NCBI GenBank assembly: GCA_964584325.1
Contig: CAZOZP010000008.1
Coordinates: forward strand, 3,430-67,429
Direction of reading: 5' to 3'
Origin: CAZOZP01 sp964584325
GTDB lineage: Bacteria; Bacteroidota; Ignavibacteria; Ignavibacteriales; Melioribacteraceae
Length of the DNA: 64,000 nucleotides
The notes beneath the pieces are model-generated. The model did not search any database. It saw only the letters and a program-made list of their open reading frames with translations, and was not told where the DNA came from. This document shows, in pieces, positions 36,837 through 46,300 of the stretch; positions within the stretch are counted from its first letter, which is position 1, and the number at the start of each line of letters is the position of its first letter. Both the position numbers and the translations under genes were made by a program.

Positions 36837-38555
36837 ATGAATACTCAAATCAGGAAACTCAGCGGAGCTGATATCTTTTTCGAAAGCTTAAGGCAGGAGG
36901 GAGTGGAATACATATTCGGCTATCCCGGCGGTGCATTGTTAAAAATTTACGAAAAATTATATGATATAGATTTCCTAAAGCATATTCTTGTAAGACACGA
37001 ACAAGGAGCAACACATGCGGCTGAAGGTTATGCAAAGGCAACCGGAAAAGTTGGAGTAGTTCTTGTAACATCCGGTCCGGGAGCTACAAACACAGTAACA
37101 GGAATAGCTGATGCATATATGGATTCAGTGCCGATAGTTGTTTTCACCGGCCAGGTTTCTTCACATTTGATAGGAAACGATGCATTCCAGGAAGCTGATA
37201 TTGTCGGTATTACAAGACCTATCACAAAGCATAATTTTCTGGTAAGAAACATACACGAACTTGCTCCTACAATAAAAAAGGCATTCTTTTTAGCAGCTAC
37301 CGGAAGACCCGGTCCTGTTGTAGTTGATATGCCTAAAGATGTTATCAATCAGATGTGTGAATTTGAGTATCCGGAAAAAGTTGACATAAGAGGTTATAAA
37401 CCTAAATATCAGGGACATATAAACCAGATTCATAAAGCTGTTGCTGCTATAAAGAAAGCAAAAAGACCCCTTCTTTATGTTGGCGGCGGTGTAATTATGT
37501 CGGGAGCATCTGAAGAACTGAAAACTTTGGCTAAAAAAGGGAAGTTCCCGGTTACTATGACTCTCCAGGGACTTGGAGCTTATCCGGGCAGGGATGAACA
37601 ATCACTCGGTATGCTTGGTATGCATGGAACCTATTATGCAAATCAGGCAGTAAATAATTGCGATTTACTCATCTCTCTTGGAGCCAGGTTTGATGATCGT
37701 GTAACAGGAAATGTTGAAACATTTGCAAGCAAAGCTTATAAAATTCATGTGGATATAGACCCAACAGCAATTGATAAAAATGTAGTTGTTAATCTGCCGA
37801 TAGTTGGAGACGTTAAAAAAGTTTTAGCAGAAATAAACAATGAAATTGATTCATTCCCCGATTTAACCGAGTGGTGGGAAATGATTAATTCCTGGAAAGA
37901 TGAATGTCCGATGAATTATGAAACAACTGACGGCAAACTCAGAACTGAGCATGTAATTGAAAGAATCTCGGAAAAGACACAAGGGAATGCGGTTATTGTT
38001 ACCGACGTTGGTCAGCATCAGATGTGGACAGCACAATACTATAAGTTTCAGAATCCGAGAAGTCTTCTTACCTCAGGCGGTTTAGGAACAATGGGCTTTT
38101 CTCTGCCAGCTTCAATTGGTGCGGCTTTCGGAATAAAAGACAGACCGGTAATTTCAATTAGCGGAGACGGCGGATTTCAGATGAACATCCAGGAACTTAT
38201 TACCGCTGTTGCCAACAAGCTTCCGATTAAGTTTATCATAATAAATAATACTTTCCTGGGAATGGTAAGGCAGTGGCAGGAGCTTTTCCACGCAGAAAAA
38301 TACAGCTTTACTGATTTAGGCGCTTCCAATCCGGATTTTGTTAAAGTTGCCGAAGCCTTCGGACTCCCGGCTTTCCGTACTGATAATCCTGATGAAGTTG
38401 ACAGTTTGATTGATAAGGCACTCAGCATAAATGACAGGCCGGTTCTTATTGAGTTCAAAGTTGTAAAGGAAGATATGGTTTTCCCGATGGTGCCTTCAGG
38501 CGGAAACATTTCGGATATGATTGTTAAAAGATTAAACCCAAAGAGGATGATATGA
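36837..38555 (+). CDS. ilvB: Acetolactate synthase large subunit
   Basis: 572 residues of the AHAS type. The TPP glutamate region is intact (YIFGYPGGALLKIYE, VRHEQGATHAAEGYA), with a central domain RPLLYVGGGV and the TPP/Mg motif GDGGFQMNIQELITA. It condenses two pyruvates to acetolactate or pyruvate with 2-oxobutyrate to acetohydroxybutyrate. The adjacent ilvN regulatory subunit, overlapping by 4 bp, confirms a biosynthetic AHAS rather than a catabolic acetolactate synthase. Confidence 0.97.
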   Translation: MNTQIRKLSGADIFFESLRQEGVEYIFGYPGGALLKIYEKLYDIDFLKHILVRHEQGATHAAEGYAKATGKVGVVLVTSGPGATNTVTGIADAYMDSVPIVVFTGQVSSHLIGNDAFQEADIVGITRPITKHNFLVRNIHELAPTIKKAFFLAATGRPGPVVVDMPKDVINQMCEFEYPEKVDIRGYKPKYQGHINQIHKAVAAIKKAKRPLLYVGGGVIMSGASEELKTLAKKGKFPVTMTLQGLGAYPGRDEQSLGMLGMHGTYYANQAVNNCDLLISLGARFDDRVTGNVETFASKAYKIHVDIDPTAIDKNVVVNLPIVGDVKKVLAEINNEIDSFPDLTEWWEMINSWKDECPMNYETTDGKLRTEHVIERISEKTQGNAVIVTDVGQHQMWTAQYYKFQNPRSLLTSGGLGTMGFSLPASIGAAFGIKDRPVISISGDGGFQMNIQELITAVANKLPIKFIIINNTFLGMVRQWQELFHAEKYSFTDLGASNPDFVKVAEAFGLPAFRTDNPDEVDSLIDKALSINDRPVLIEFKVVKEDMVFPMVPSGGNISDMIVKRLNPKRMI

Positions 38556-39064
38556 AGCATACAATAACAGTACTTGTTGAAAACAGGTTCGGTGCGTTCG
38601 ACAGAGTTGCCACCATGTTCAGCGGGAAAGGATTTAATATATCCAGTATTTCGATAGGTGAAACTGAACTTCAGGATATTTCAAGAATGACTATCGTTAC
38701 ATCCGGTGATGATAAAATTATTGAGCAGGTCGTAAAACAGCTTAACAGACTAATTGATACATTAAAAGTGGTTGACCTTACAGACCTTCCGAAAGTTGAA
38801 AGGGAACTGGCTTTAATAACAGTAAGTTATCAGAAAAGTTCTCGTACGGAAATTATGGATATAGCTGAAATATTTCGCGGAAAGGTAGTTGATATCAACA
38901 GCAAGACCATTACTCTCGAAGTAACCGGGCCTCCAGAAAAAATTGATGCGGCACGCAATGTTCTTATGCCTTTCGGCATTGTAGAAATGGCCAGATCAGG
39001 TACGGTTGCGCTTAAACGCGGTGAACAGATAACAGCGAAGAAAGAATATACTAACGAAAAATAA
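38552..39064 (+). CDS. ilvN: Acetolactate synthase small (regulatory) subunit
   Basis: 170 residues. An N-terminal ACT domain (HTITVLVENRFGAFDRVATMFSGKGFNISSI) binds valine and gives feedback inhibition; the C-terminal half (ELALITVSYQKSSRTEIMDIAEIFRGKVVDI) is the activating domain. The ATG overlaps the ilvB stop (ATGA), which suits one-to-one subunit synthesis. Both symbols ilvN and ilvH are in use for this family. Confidence 0.95.
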   Translation: MKHTITVLVENRFGAFDRVATMFSGKGFNISSISIGETELQDISRMTIVTSGDDKIIEQVVKQLNRLIDTLKVVDLTDLPKVERELALITVSYQKSSRTEIMDIAEIFRGKVVDINSKTITLEVTGPPEKIDAARNVLMPFGIVEMARSGTVALKRGEQITAKKEYTNEK

Positions 39065-39076
39065 AGAGGAGAAAAA

Positions 39077-40093
39077 ATGAAGGTTTATTATGACAATGAA
39101 GCTTCTCTCGATATGCTGAGAGATAAGAAAATTGCAGTGCTGGGATTCGGAAGTCAGGGACATGCGCATGCATTAAATCTAAAAGAAAGCGGTATGAATG
39201 TAGCAGTTGGTTTAAGAAAAGAAAGCAAGACCTGGGCTAAGGCAGAAAATGCCGGCGTGAAAGTAATGGAAACAGCTGAAGCCGCAAAATGGGCTGATGT
39301 AATTATGGTACTTTTGCCTGATCAGACTCAGCAGGAAGTTTACGAAGAATCCATTGCTCCGAACTTAAAAGAAGGTGATACTCTTGCGTTTGCACACGGA
39401 TTTAATATCCATTACAAAACAATAGTTCCTCCTGCTAATGTTGATGTTATAATGATAGCACCAAAAAGTCCCGGACACCTTGTAAGAAGAACATATATTG
39501 AAGGTGCCGGAGTTCCTTGTTTGATAGCTGTTCATCAGGATTTTTCGGGTAAAGCAAAAGATATGGCTCTTGCCTGGGCAAAAGGTATCGGCGGAACAAA
39601 AGCCGGTGTAATTGAAACAAATTTCAAGAATGAAACTGAAACAGATCTTTTCGGAGAGCAGGCTGTTCTTTGCGGCGGTTCGGCAGAATTGATTAAAGCC
39701 GGCTTCGAAGTACTTGTTGAAGCAGGTTATCCGCCGGAATTGGCTTATTTCGAATGTATGCATGAAATGAAGCTTATTGTTGACCTTTATTATGAAGGAG
39801 GTCTTACGAGAATGAATTATTCAGTAAGCGATACCGCTGAATACGGCGGTCTTACAAGAGGTCCGCGTGTTTTCACACAAGTGGCTAAAGAAGAAATGAG
39901 ACAAATCCTTAAAGAAGTTCAGACCGGACAGTTTGCTAAGGAATGGCTCGATGAATGCAAAAACGGTCAGCCCAATCTAAATAAATTAAGAGAAGCTACA
40001 AAAACTCATCCGATTGAAGAAACGGGAAGCAAACTTAGAAGCATGATGAGCTGGCTTTTCAAAAAAGACAAGAGAGAAGAGGTAGGTGTATGA
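39077..40093 (+). CDS. ilvC: Ketol-acid reductoisomerase
   Basis: 338 residues, the short class I form. The Rossmann motif is GFGSQGHAHALNL, the cofactor loop carries GLRKESKTW, which favours NADPH, and the metal-binding knotted domain has ETDLFGEQAVLCGG and YFECMHEMKLIVDLYYEGG. It isomerises and reduces acetolactate to dihydroxy-isovalerate. AGAGGAG precedes ATG 39077. The stop overlaps the leuB ATG by 4 bp. Confidence 0.97.
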   Translation: MKVYYDNEASLDMLRDKKIAVLGFGSQGHAHALNLKESGMNVAVGLRKESKTWAKAENAGVKVMETAEAAKWADVIMVLLPDQTQQEVYEESIAPNLKEGDTLAFAHGFNIHYKTIVPPANVDVIMIAPKSPGHLVRRTYIEGAGVPCLIAVHQDFSGKAKDMALAWAKGIGGTKAGVIETNFKNETETDLFGEQAVLCGGSAELIKAGFEVLVEAGYPPELAYFECMHEMKLIVDLYYEGGLTRMNYSVSDTAEYGGLTRGPRVFTQVAKEEMRQILKEVQTGQFAKEWLDECKNGQPNLNKLREATKTHPIEETGSKLRSMMSWLFKKDKREEVGV

Positions 40094-41190
40094 TATTTAA
40101 ACTTACAGTCCTTCCCGGAGACGGTATAGGACCTGAAGTTACTTCAGCGGCTATGACAGTTCTTGATGCTGCAGCTAAGAAGTTTGGAGTGGAAATAGAA
40201 AAAAAGGAGCAGCTCATCGGGGGCTGTTCCTACGATAAATATGGAAATCCTCTTACAGACGAAACTCTGCAAGTGTGCTATGAATCTGACGCGGTGTTTT
40301 TGGGAGCCGTGGGCGGATATGCCTACGATTCCCTTCCTCATCACCTCAAACCTGAAGCTGCATTACTTAAAATCAGAAAATCACTCGGACTCTTCGCAAA
40401 TATAAGACCTGCTAAAGTTTATTCAACATTTGCCGATTCATCTTCGTTGAAGAACAATGTTCTTCTTGGGACCGATTTCGTTGTACTGCGGGAACTTACA
40501 GGCGGTATTTATTTCGGAGAACCAAGAGGATATGATGAACAGCAAGGCTTCAACACAATGGTTTACAGAAGACCCGAAGTTGTCAGAATTGCAAAAAAGG
40601 CTTTTGAAATTGCGCGAAACAGAAAAAAACGTGTTTTATCAGTTGATAAGGCAAATGTTCTGGAAGTTTCTCAGTTTTGGCGTAATGTAGTGCACGAAGT
40701 TCATAAAGATTATCAGGATGTAGAACTCGCTGATATGTACGTTGATAACTGTGCAATGCAGATTGTAAGAGACCCGAAACAGTTCGATGTTCTTGTTACA
40801 TCAAATCTTTTTGGCGATATACTCAGCGATATAGCCGGAATGATTACCGGCAGTCTCGGAATGCTTCCTTCAGCTTCAATCGGCGACAAATATGAATTGT
40901 ACGAACCAGTTCACGGAAGTGCACCCGATATAGCAGGTAAGGGAATTGCCAATCCGGTTGCAGCTATCGCCTCCGTTGCAATGCTTTTTGAACATAGCCT
41001 TCAGATAACTAAGGCTGCGGAACTGATTGACGGAGCAATTGCAAAAACTTTGGAAAAAGGCTTTAGGACAAAGGATATTTATACCGAAGGAAATTCTACG
41101 CTGGTTTCTACCGAAGAAATGACTTCGCGTATTTTGGAAAACTTTGAAGAGTTATATAACGAGCAAGGGCTTGGAGTATTTACTCTTTAA
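40090..41190 (+). CDS. leuB: 3-isopropylmalate dehydrogenase
   Basis: 366 residues. The dehydrogenase start LPGDGIGPEVT, substrate loop RPAKVYSTFADSS, the catalytic KANVLEVSQFW and the metal motif TSNLFGDILSDIAGMITGSLGMLPSAS are all present, with NAD-type GSAPDIAGKGIANP. It acts in leucine synthesis; in organisms using the citramalate route the same enzyme also oxidises erythro-methylmalate. Start overlaps ilvC. Confidence 0.96.
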   Translation: MIFKLTVLPGDGIGPEVTSAAMTVLDAAAKKFGVEIEKKEQLIGGCSYDKYGNPLTDETLQVCYESDAVFLGAVGGYAYDSLPHHLKPEAALLKIRKSLGLFANIRPAKVYSTFADSSSLKNNVLLGTDFVVLRELTGGIYFGEPRGYDEQQGFNTMVYRRPEVVRIAKKAFEIARNRKKRVLSVDKANVLEVSQFWRNVVHEVHKDYQDVELADMYVDNCAMQIVRDPKQFDVLVTSNLFGDILSDIAGMITGSLGMLPSASIGDKYELYEPVHGSAPDIAGKGIANPVAAIASVAMLFEHSLQITKAAELIDGAIAKTLEKGFRTKDIYTEGNSTLVSTEEMTSRILENFEELYNEQGLGVFTL

Positions 41191-41207
41191 TAAAAACGGA
41201 GACAGTT

Positions 41208-42782
41208 ATGTCGAAAGAAAGAGTCTATATATTTGATACAACTTTGAGAGACGGAGAACAATCTCCGGGAGCTTCGCTGAATGTTTTCGAAAAACTTGAA
41301 ATTGCAAGGCAACTTGAGAAATTAGGTGTAGATATAATTGAAGCCGGATTCCCGATTTCTTCTCCAACTCAGTTTGATGCAGTTCAAAGAGTTGCCGGTG
41401 AAGTCGGTATTTCCGTTGCCGGATTAGCCCGTGCTAAAGAGGAAGACATAAAAGCGGCTTATGAAGCTTTGAGGGGTGCTGCAAAGCCACGGATTCATAC
41501 TTTTGCAAGCACTTCCGACTTCCATATACTCGGGAAATTCGGACACGAACGCTACGGGGTAACTCTCGAAGAAAAAAGAAAGACTATTGTTAAAATGTCT
41601 TATGATGCAGTTCAGTACGCTAAATCACTTTGTAATGATATCGAATTTTCGGCAGAAGATGCAGGCAGAACAGATATTGGATATCTTGCTGAAGTTGTGG
41701 AAGCTGCAATTGAGGCCGGAGCCGGAACGATAAATATTCCTGATACTACAGGATACACAATGCCTCTGGAATTCGGTGAGATGATTGCCCAACTTATGAA
41801 ACGTGTAAGCAACATTCAAAAAGCGATAATAAGCGTTCACTGCCATAATGACCTGGGTCTTGGTGTTGCAAATTCCATTGCGGCAATCCAGAACGGAGCA
41901 AGACAGGTTGAATGTACTATAAACGGAATAGGCGAGAGAGCCGGAAATGCTTCGCTCGAAGAAATTGTGATGGCTCTTAATGTAAGAAAAGACTATTTCA
42001 ATTATTTTACCAATATAAAAACTGAAGAAATCTACAATACCAGCAGAATGGTAAGCGGATTTTCAGGAATGATTGTTCAGCCGAATAAAGCTATTGTAGG
42101 AGAAAATGCTTTTGCTCACGAATCGGGTATTCACCAGGATGGAATGCTGAAAAATAGAAATACATATGAGATTATGACCCCTGAATCTGTGGGTGTAAGG
42201 AAAACTAAAATAGTTCTCGGAAGACATTCCGGAAGACACGGACTCAAAGTTAGGCTTGAGGAACTTGGATATAAACTTCCTTCAGAGGAACTTGACAAAG
42301 TGTATTCTCTCTTTACGGAACTTGCAGATAAGAAAAAGGAAGTTTATGATGACGACCTCAGAATTCTGATGGGAGATGAAACTCTTCGCGAAAAAGAGTA
42401 TTACAGACTCGACAGTCTTCAGGTTCAATCGGGTACAAGTTCTATTCCGACAGCTACCGTAAGAATAATTACTCCTGAAGAAACATTTCAGGAATCCAGT
42501 ACTGGGGACGGACCTGTTGATGCAGTATTTAATGCAATCGAAAGAGCATTGAATGTGAAGAATCAGGTGGAATCATACCATGTACGTTCGGTAACTTCAG
42601 GCAGGCAGGCTATGGGAGAAGTACTCTTAAGAATCCGCGCGGGTGAAAAATCTTTTACCGGCAGAGGTGTTTCAACAGATATTATTGAAGCCAGCGCAAA
42701 GTCATATATCCAGGCAGTAAACCAGCAAAGGCTTTATATGAAAAATGAAGATGTAAATAAACCTATTGAAGAATCAGTATAA
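41208..42782 (+). CDS. leuA: 2-isopropylmalate synthase
   Basis: 524 residues, full length. The catalytic barrel begins with DTTLRDGEQSPGASL, has the metal motif HCHNDLGLGVANS and NGIGERAGNASLEEIV, and HESGIHQDGML. The C-terminal LeuA allosteric dimer domain (QVQSGTSSIPTATV, STGDGPVDAVFNAI) indicates leucine feedback inhibition. It is distinguished from the other re/citrate-synthase-type paralogue, cimA, downstream by these motifs. It lies 17 bp after leuB. Confidence 0.95.
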   Translation: MSKERVYIFDTTLRDGEQSPGASLNVFEKLEIARQLEKLGVDIIEAGFPISSPTQFDAVQRVAGEVGISVAGLARAKEEDIKAAYEALRGAAKPRIHTFASTSDFHILGKFGHERYGVTLEEKRKTIVKMSYDAVQYAKSLCNDIEFSAEDAGRTDIGYLAEVVEAAIEAGAGTINIPDTTGYTMPLEFGEMIAQLMKRVSNIQKAIISVHCHNDLGLGVANSIAAIQNGARQVECTINGIGERAGNASLEEIVMALNVRKDYFNYFTNIKTEEIYNTSRMVSGFSGMIVQPNKAIVGENAFAHESGIHQDGMLKNRNTYEIMTPESVGVRKTKIVLGRHSGRHGLKVRLEELGYKLPSEELDKVYSLFTELADKKKEVYDDDLRILMGDETLREKEYYRLDSLQVQSGTSSIPTATVRIITPEETFQESSTGDGPVDAVFNAIERALNVKNQVESYHVRSVTSGRQAMGEVLLRIRAGEKSFTGRGVSTDIIEASAKSYIQAVNQQRLYMKNEDVNKPIEESV

Positions 42783-42795
42783 TTGAGGATTAATT

Positions 42796-44091
42796 ATGGG
42801 AATGACAATAACAGAAAAGATACTGGCCAAAGCCGCAGGCAGAGACCGCGTGGTTCCCGGCGAAAATATCTGGATGAATGTGGACGTGCTTATGACACAC
42901 GATGTTTGCGGACCGCCCACAATCGGTATCTGGAAGAATGAATTCGGAGAAAACGCAAAAGTTTGGGATAAAGACAAATTAGTTATTTTTCCTGATCATT
43001 ATATTTTTACGGCAGATAAATATGCAAACAGAAATGTTGAAATTTTACGCGATTTTGCGGCAAAATACAATCTGCCAAATTATTACGATGTAGGAACTGA
43101 AAGATATAAGGGTGTTTGCCATATAGCTCTTGCCGAAGAAGGATATAATGTTCCAGGTACAGTGCTTTTCGGAACCGATTCGCATACTTGTACCTCCGGA
43201 GCTTTCGGAATGTTTTCTACAGGTGTAGGAAATACAGATGCAGCATTTATTCTTGGTACCGGAAAAATATGGGAAAAAGTTCCTGAATCAATGAAATTCA
43301 TTTTTAACGGAACTCTGCCTGAATATATAACCGCAAAGGATTTAATACTTATGATATTGGGTGATATTACTACGGACGGAGCAACTTACAGAGCAATGGA
43401 ATTTGACGGTGAAGGTGTTTTTTCTCTTGAAATGTATGAAAGAATGACTCTTACCAATATGGCAATTGAAGCAGGCGGTATGAGCGGTATTATCGCTGCG
43501 GATGAAGTAACCGAGAAATTTGTAAAGGAAAGAACTAATAAATCCTATACAATTTTCAACAGCGATTCTGATGCAAAATACCACAGCATTTATGAATACA
43601 ACAGCAAAGAGCTTGAACCGGTAGTTGCTAAACCCCATAGTCCTGATAACAGAGGTTCCGTAAGAAGCGTTCAGGGTACAAAACTCACAAAATGCTACAT
43701 TGGGAGCTGCACAGGCGGGAAAATCACGGATTTCCGGTTTGCCGCAAAATTGTTATACGGAAAGGAAGTGAAAGTTCCAACTTTCTTAGTTCCCGGAAGT
43801 ACCGAAGTAGCCGGACAGCTTTCAAAAGAAACTTATAAAGGCAAAACTCTTCGCGAAGTATTTGAAGATGCCGGATGCGTATTCGGTGAATCTTCCTGTG
43901 CGGCTTGTTTGGGTGGAACTTCAGACACATTCGGCAGAGCTAAGGATATGGATATTGTTATATCTACAACAAACAGAAATTTCCCGGGCAGAATGGGAAG
44001 CAAGAAGTCGGAAGTTTATCTGGCATCACCGCTTACAGTTGCAGCATCCGCAATAAACGGAGTTATAACTGATCCGCGTGATGTAATCTAA
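42796..44091 (+). CDS. leuC: 3-isopropylmalate dehydratase large subunit
   Basis: 431 residues, the shorter HacA/archaeal-like form rather than the roughly 465-residue enterobacterial form. The 4Fe-4S cysteines are in view: IGSCTGGK and SSCAACLGG. DSHTCTSGAFGMF is the aconitase-family motif. With LeuD it isomerises isopropylmalate, and citramalate to methylmalate in the CimA pathway. The start at 42796 follows AGGATT; leuD begins 19 bp after the stop. Confidence 0.93.
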   Translation: MGMTITEKILAKAAGRDRVVPGENIWMNVDVLMTHDVCGPPTIGIWKNEFGENAKVWDKDKLVIFPDHYIFTADKYANRNVEILRDFAAKYNLPNYYDVGTERYKGVCHIALAEEGYNVPGTVLFGTDSHTCTSGAFGMFSTGVGNTDAAFILGTGKIWEKVPESMKFIFNGTLPEYITAKDLILMILGDITTDGATYRAMEFDGEGVFSLEMYERMTLTNMAIEAGGMSGIIAADEVTEKFVKERTNKSYTIFNSDSDAKYHSIYEYNSKELEPVVAKPHSPDNRGSVRSVQGTKLTKCYIGSCTGGKITDFRFAAKLLYGKEVKVPTFLVPGSTEVAGQLSKETYKGKTLREVFEDAGCVFGESSCAACLGGTSDTFGRAKDMDIVISTTNRNFPGRMGSKKSEVYLASPLTVAASAINGVITDPRDVI

Positions 44092-44110
44092 TTAAATACT
44101 GAGAGGAAAA

Positions 44111-44668
44111 ATGGAAAAGATAATAAAAGGAAAAGCATACGTCTTAGGAAACAATATAGATACAGATCAGATAATTCCTGCCGAGCATTTGGTTTACAGC
44201 CTTACTGATCCTGAAGAAAGAAAAAAATACGGTCATTTTGCTTTATCGGGTGTGCCGATTGCTGAAGCAGGACTTCCTGAAGGTCATCAACCTTTTATTG
44301 AAGGCGAAAATTATCTTTCGGCATTCAATATCATAATAGGCGGATCAAACTTCGGATGCGGTTCATCAAGAGAACATGCTCCGTTTGCTTTGCAGGTTGC
44401 GGGGGTGAATGTTGTTGTGGCAGAATCATACGCCAGAATATTCTATCGTAATTCTGTGGACGGAGGATTCGTTGTTCCTTACGAAAGCAAAATAAAGCTG
44501 ACGGATAAAATTAAAACCGGCGATGAGCTGGAAATACATCTTACTGAAAATATACTTTTAAATGTTTCTTCCGGAGAAAAATATGATCTCCGGGAATTGG
44601 GAGATGTTCTTCCGATAATTGAAGCAGGCGGTATATTTGAGTACGCAAGAAAAAACAATATGATCTGA
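44111..44668 (+). CDS. leuD: 3-isopropylmalate dehydratase small subunit
   Basis: 185 residues, a small aconitase swivel domain: GNNIDTDQIIPAEHL at the start and GSNFGCGSSREHAPFAL, the substrate-binding loop. It forms the heterodimer with LeuC. GAGAGG precedes the ATG. A hairpin separates it from cimA. Confidence 0.94.
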   Translation: MEKIIKGKAYVLGNNIDTDQIIPAEHLVYSLTDPEERKKYGHFALSGVPIAEAGLPEGHQPFIEGENYLSAFNIIIGGSNFGCGSSREHAPFALQVAGVNVVVAESYARIFYRNSVDGGFVVPYESKIKLTDKIKTGDELEIHLTENILLNVSSGEKYDLRELGDVLPIIEAGGIFEYARKNNMI

Positions 44669-44681
44669 AAAGCAATTCACT

Positions 44682-44706
44682 GCAAAGGCTTAAAATAAGC
44701 CTTTGC
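44682..44706 (+). other. Perfect 11-bp hairpin between leuD and cimA
   Basis: GCAAAGGCTTA (44682-44692) and TAAGCCTTTGC (44696-44706) form a perfect stem with an AAA loop. The following bases (GGCTTATTTAT) are not a proper U-tract, so it could be a partial terminator, a processing or stability element, or the end of the leu transcript. Confidence 0.6.
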
Positions 44707-44731
44707 GGCTTATTTATAGAAAAGGGAAAAA

Positions 44732-46300
44732 ATGCAGATAGAAATATTTGATACTACACTAAGAGACGGAACGCAGGGTGAGGCTGTTAATCTTTCAATT
44801 CAGGATAAAATTCTGATTGCTCAGAAACTTGATGAATTCGGAATAGACGTTATTGAAGGAGGCTGGCCAGGAAGTAACCCGAAAGATGAAGAGTTTTTCA
44901 GGAAAATCCATGGTATTAAATTAAAACATTCAAAAATCTGTGCCTTCGGTTCTACAGCCCGTTATCCTGATAAAGTAAAGACCGACAATAATCTTAATAC
45001 ATTGATAAAGGCAGAGACTCCGGTTATTGCAATTTTCGGGAAAACCTGGAAATTCCACTCAGAAAAGAGTCTGGGTTTTACACCGGAAGAAAACGAGGAC
45101 CTAATCTATAAATCCGTAGAATATTTAAGAAGTTACGGCCGAAGAGTAATTTTTGATGCGGAGCATTTTTTCGACGGCTACAAAGACGATCCTGAATTTG
45201 CTTTAAGAATGCTTAAAGCTGCAGAAGCCGGTGGGGCAGATACTCTTGCTCTTTGTGATACTAACGGCGGATCGCTTCCGAGTGAAGTTTTTGACATAGT
45301 TACTGTAGTAAAAAAACATTTAAAAGCAGATATCGGAATTCATGCACATAACGACGGCGATTTAGCTGTAGCAAATTCAATTGCTGCTGTAAGAGCCGGT
45401 GCAGTTCAGGTGCAGGGCACAACGAACGGTGTAGGCGAAAGGTGCGGAAATGCCAATCTTTGCAGTATTATTCCGAATCTTATTTTAAAAATGAACTACG
45501 AAACTAACGGCGGAATAAATACAACGCAGCTTACTTCCGTTGCCAACTTTGTCTATGAAATTATGAATCTGATACCTAATATCAGAGCTCCTTTTGTAGG
45601 AAAATCAGCGTTTGCTCATAAGGGCGGAATACATGTAAGTTCCGTACTTAAAGACAGCAGAATGTATGAGCACATTTCTCCTTCATTGGTAGGAAATAAA
45701 CAGCGAGTGCTGGTTTCAGAACTTTCAGGTCAAAGTAATATTCTCTACAAGGCAAAGGAACTTGGTATTGATCTGCCTGAAGGAAAGGAATTTTCAAAAA
45801 ACTTCGTTCAATTTCTGAAAACACTTGAGTTCGAAGGAATGCAGTTTGACGGCGCAGAAGCATCTTTTGAGCTTCTTCTTAGAACAGAACTGAATGAGTA
45901 TTCTCCATATTTCAGTATAGAATATGCAAAAGTGAATGTAATGTTCGATGAGAGGGGACAAGATTATTCCGAGGCTGTTCTCAAAGTAAAAGTGAAAGAT
46001 GAAATTGAACATACAGCTTCTGACGGAAACGGGCCTGTTTCTGCATTAGACAAAGCTCTGAGGAAAGCTCTTTCAAGATTTTATCCGGAAATTTCCGACA
46101 TTGAGCTTATTGACTATAAGGTTAGGGTTTTAGGCGGAAAGACCGGTACTTCGGCCAAAGTAAGAGTGCTTGTAGATTCCGGCGACGGCAAGGAGAACTG
46201 GTCCACTGTCGGAGTATCCGAGAATATTATTCACGCGTCACTGCAAGCTTTAGCGGACAGTATTAATTATAAACTTTTTAGGTTCTTCAAGAATGCCTGA
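44732..46300 (+). CDS. cimA: Citramalate synthase
   Basis: 522 residues. It resembles LeuA in the catalytic barrel but has the CimA-type opening DTTLRDGTQGEAVNLS and FDAEHFFDGYKDDPEFAL, and HNDGDLAVANSIAAV with GTTNGVGERCGNANL. The C-terminal dimer domain (ASDGNGPVSALDKAL) suggests allosteric control, probably by isoleucine. It condenses acetyl-CoA and pyruvate, leading through LeuCD and LeuB to 2-oxobutyrate, the isoleucine precursor. Its place after leuD and the absence of ilvA support this. Some members of the family act as homocitrate synthases; the opening motif argues against that here. Confidence 0.92.
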   Translation: MQIEIFDTTLRDGTQGEAVNLSIQDKILIAQKLDEFGIDVIEGGWPGSNPKDEEFFRKIHGIKLKHSKICAFGSTARYPDKVKTDNNLNTLIKAETPVIAIFGKTWKFHSEKSLGFTPEENEDLIYKSVEYLRSYGRRVIFDAEHFFDGYKDDPEFALRMLKAAEAGGADTLALCDTNGGSLPSEVFDIVTVVKKHLKADIGIHAHNDGDLAVANSIAAVRAGAVQVQGTTNGVGERCGNANLCSIIPNLILKMNYETNGGINTTQLTSVANFVYEIMNLIPNIRAPFVGKSAFAHKGGIHVSSVLKDSRMYEHISPSLVGNKQRVLVSELSGQSNILYKAKELGIDLPEGKEFSKNFVQFLKTLEFEGMQFDGAEASFELLLRTELNEYSPYFSIEYAKVNVMFDERGQDYSEAVLKVKVKDEIEHTASDGNGPVSALDKALRKALSRFYPEISDIELIDYKVRVLGGKTGTSAKVRVLVDSGDGKENWSTVGVSENIIHASLQALADSINYKLFRFFKNA

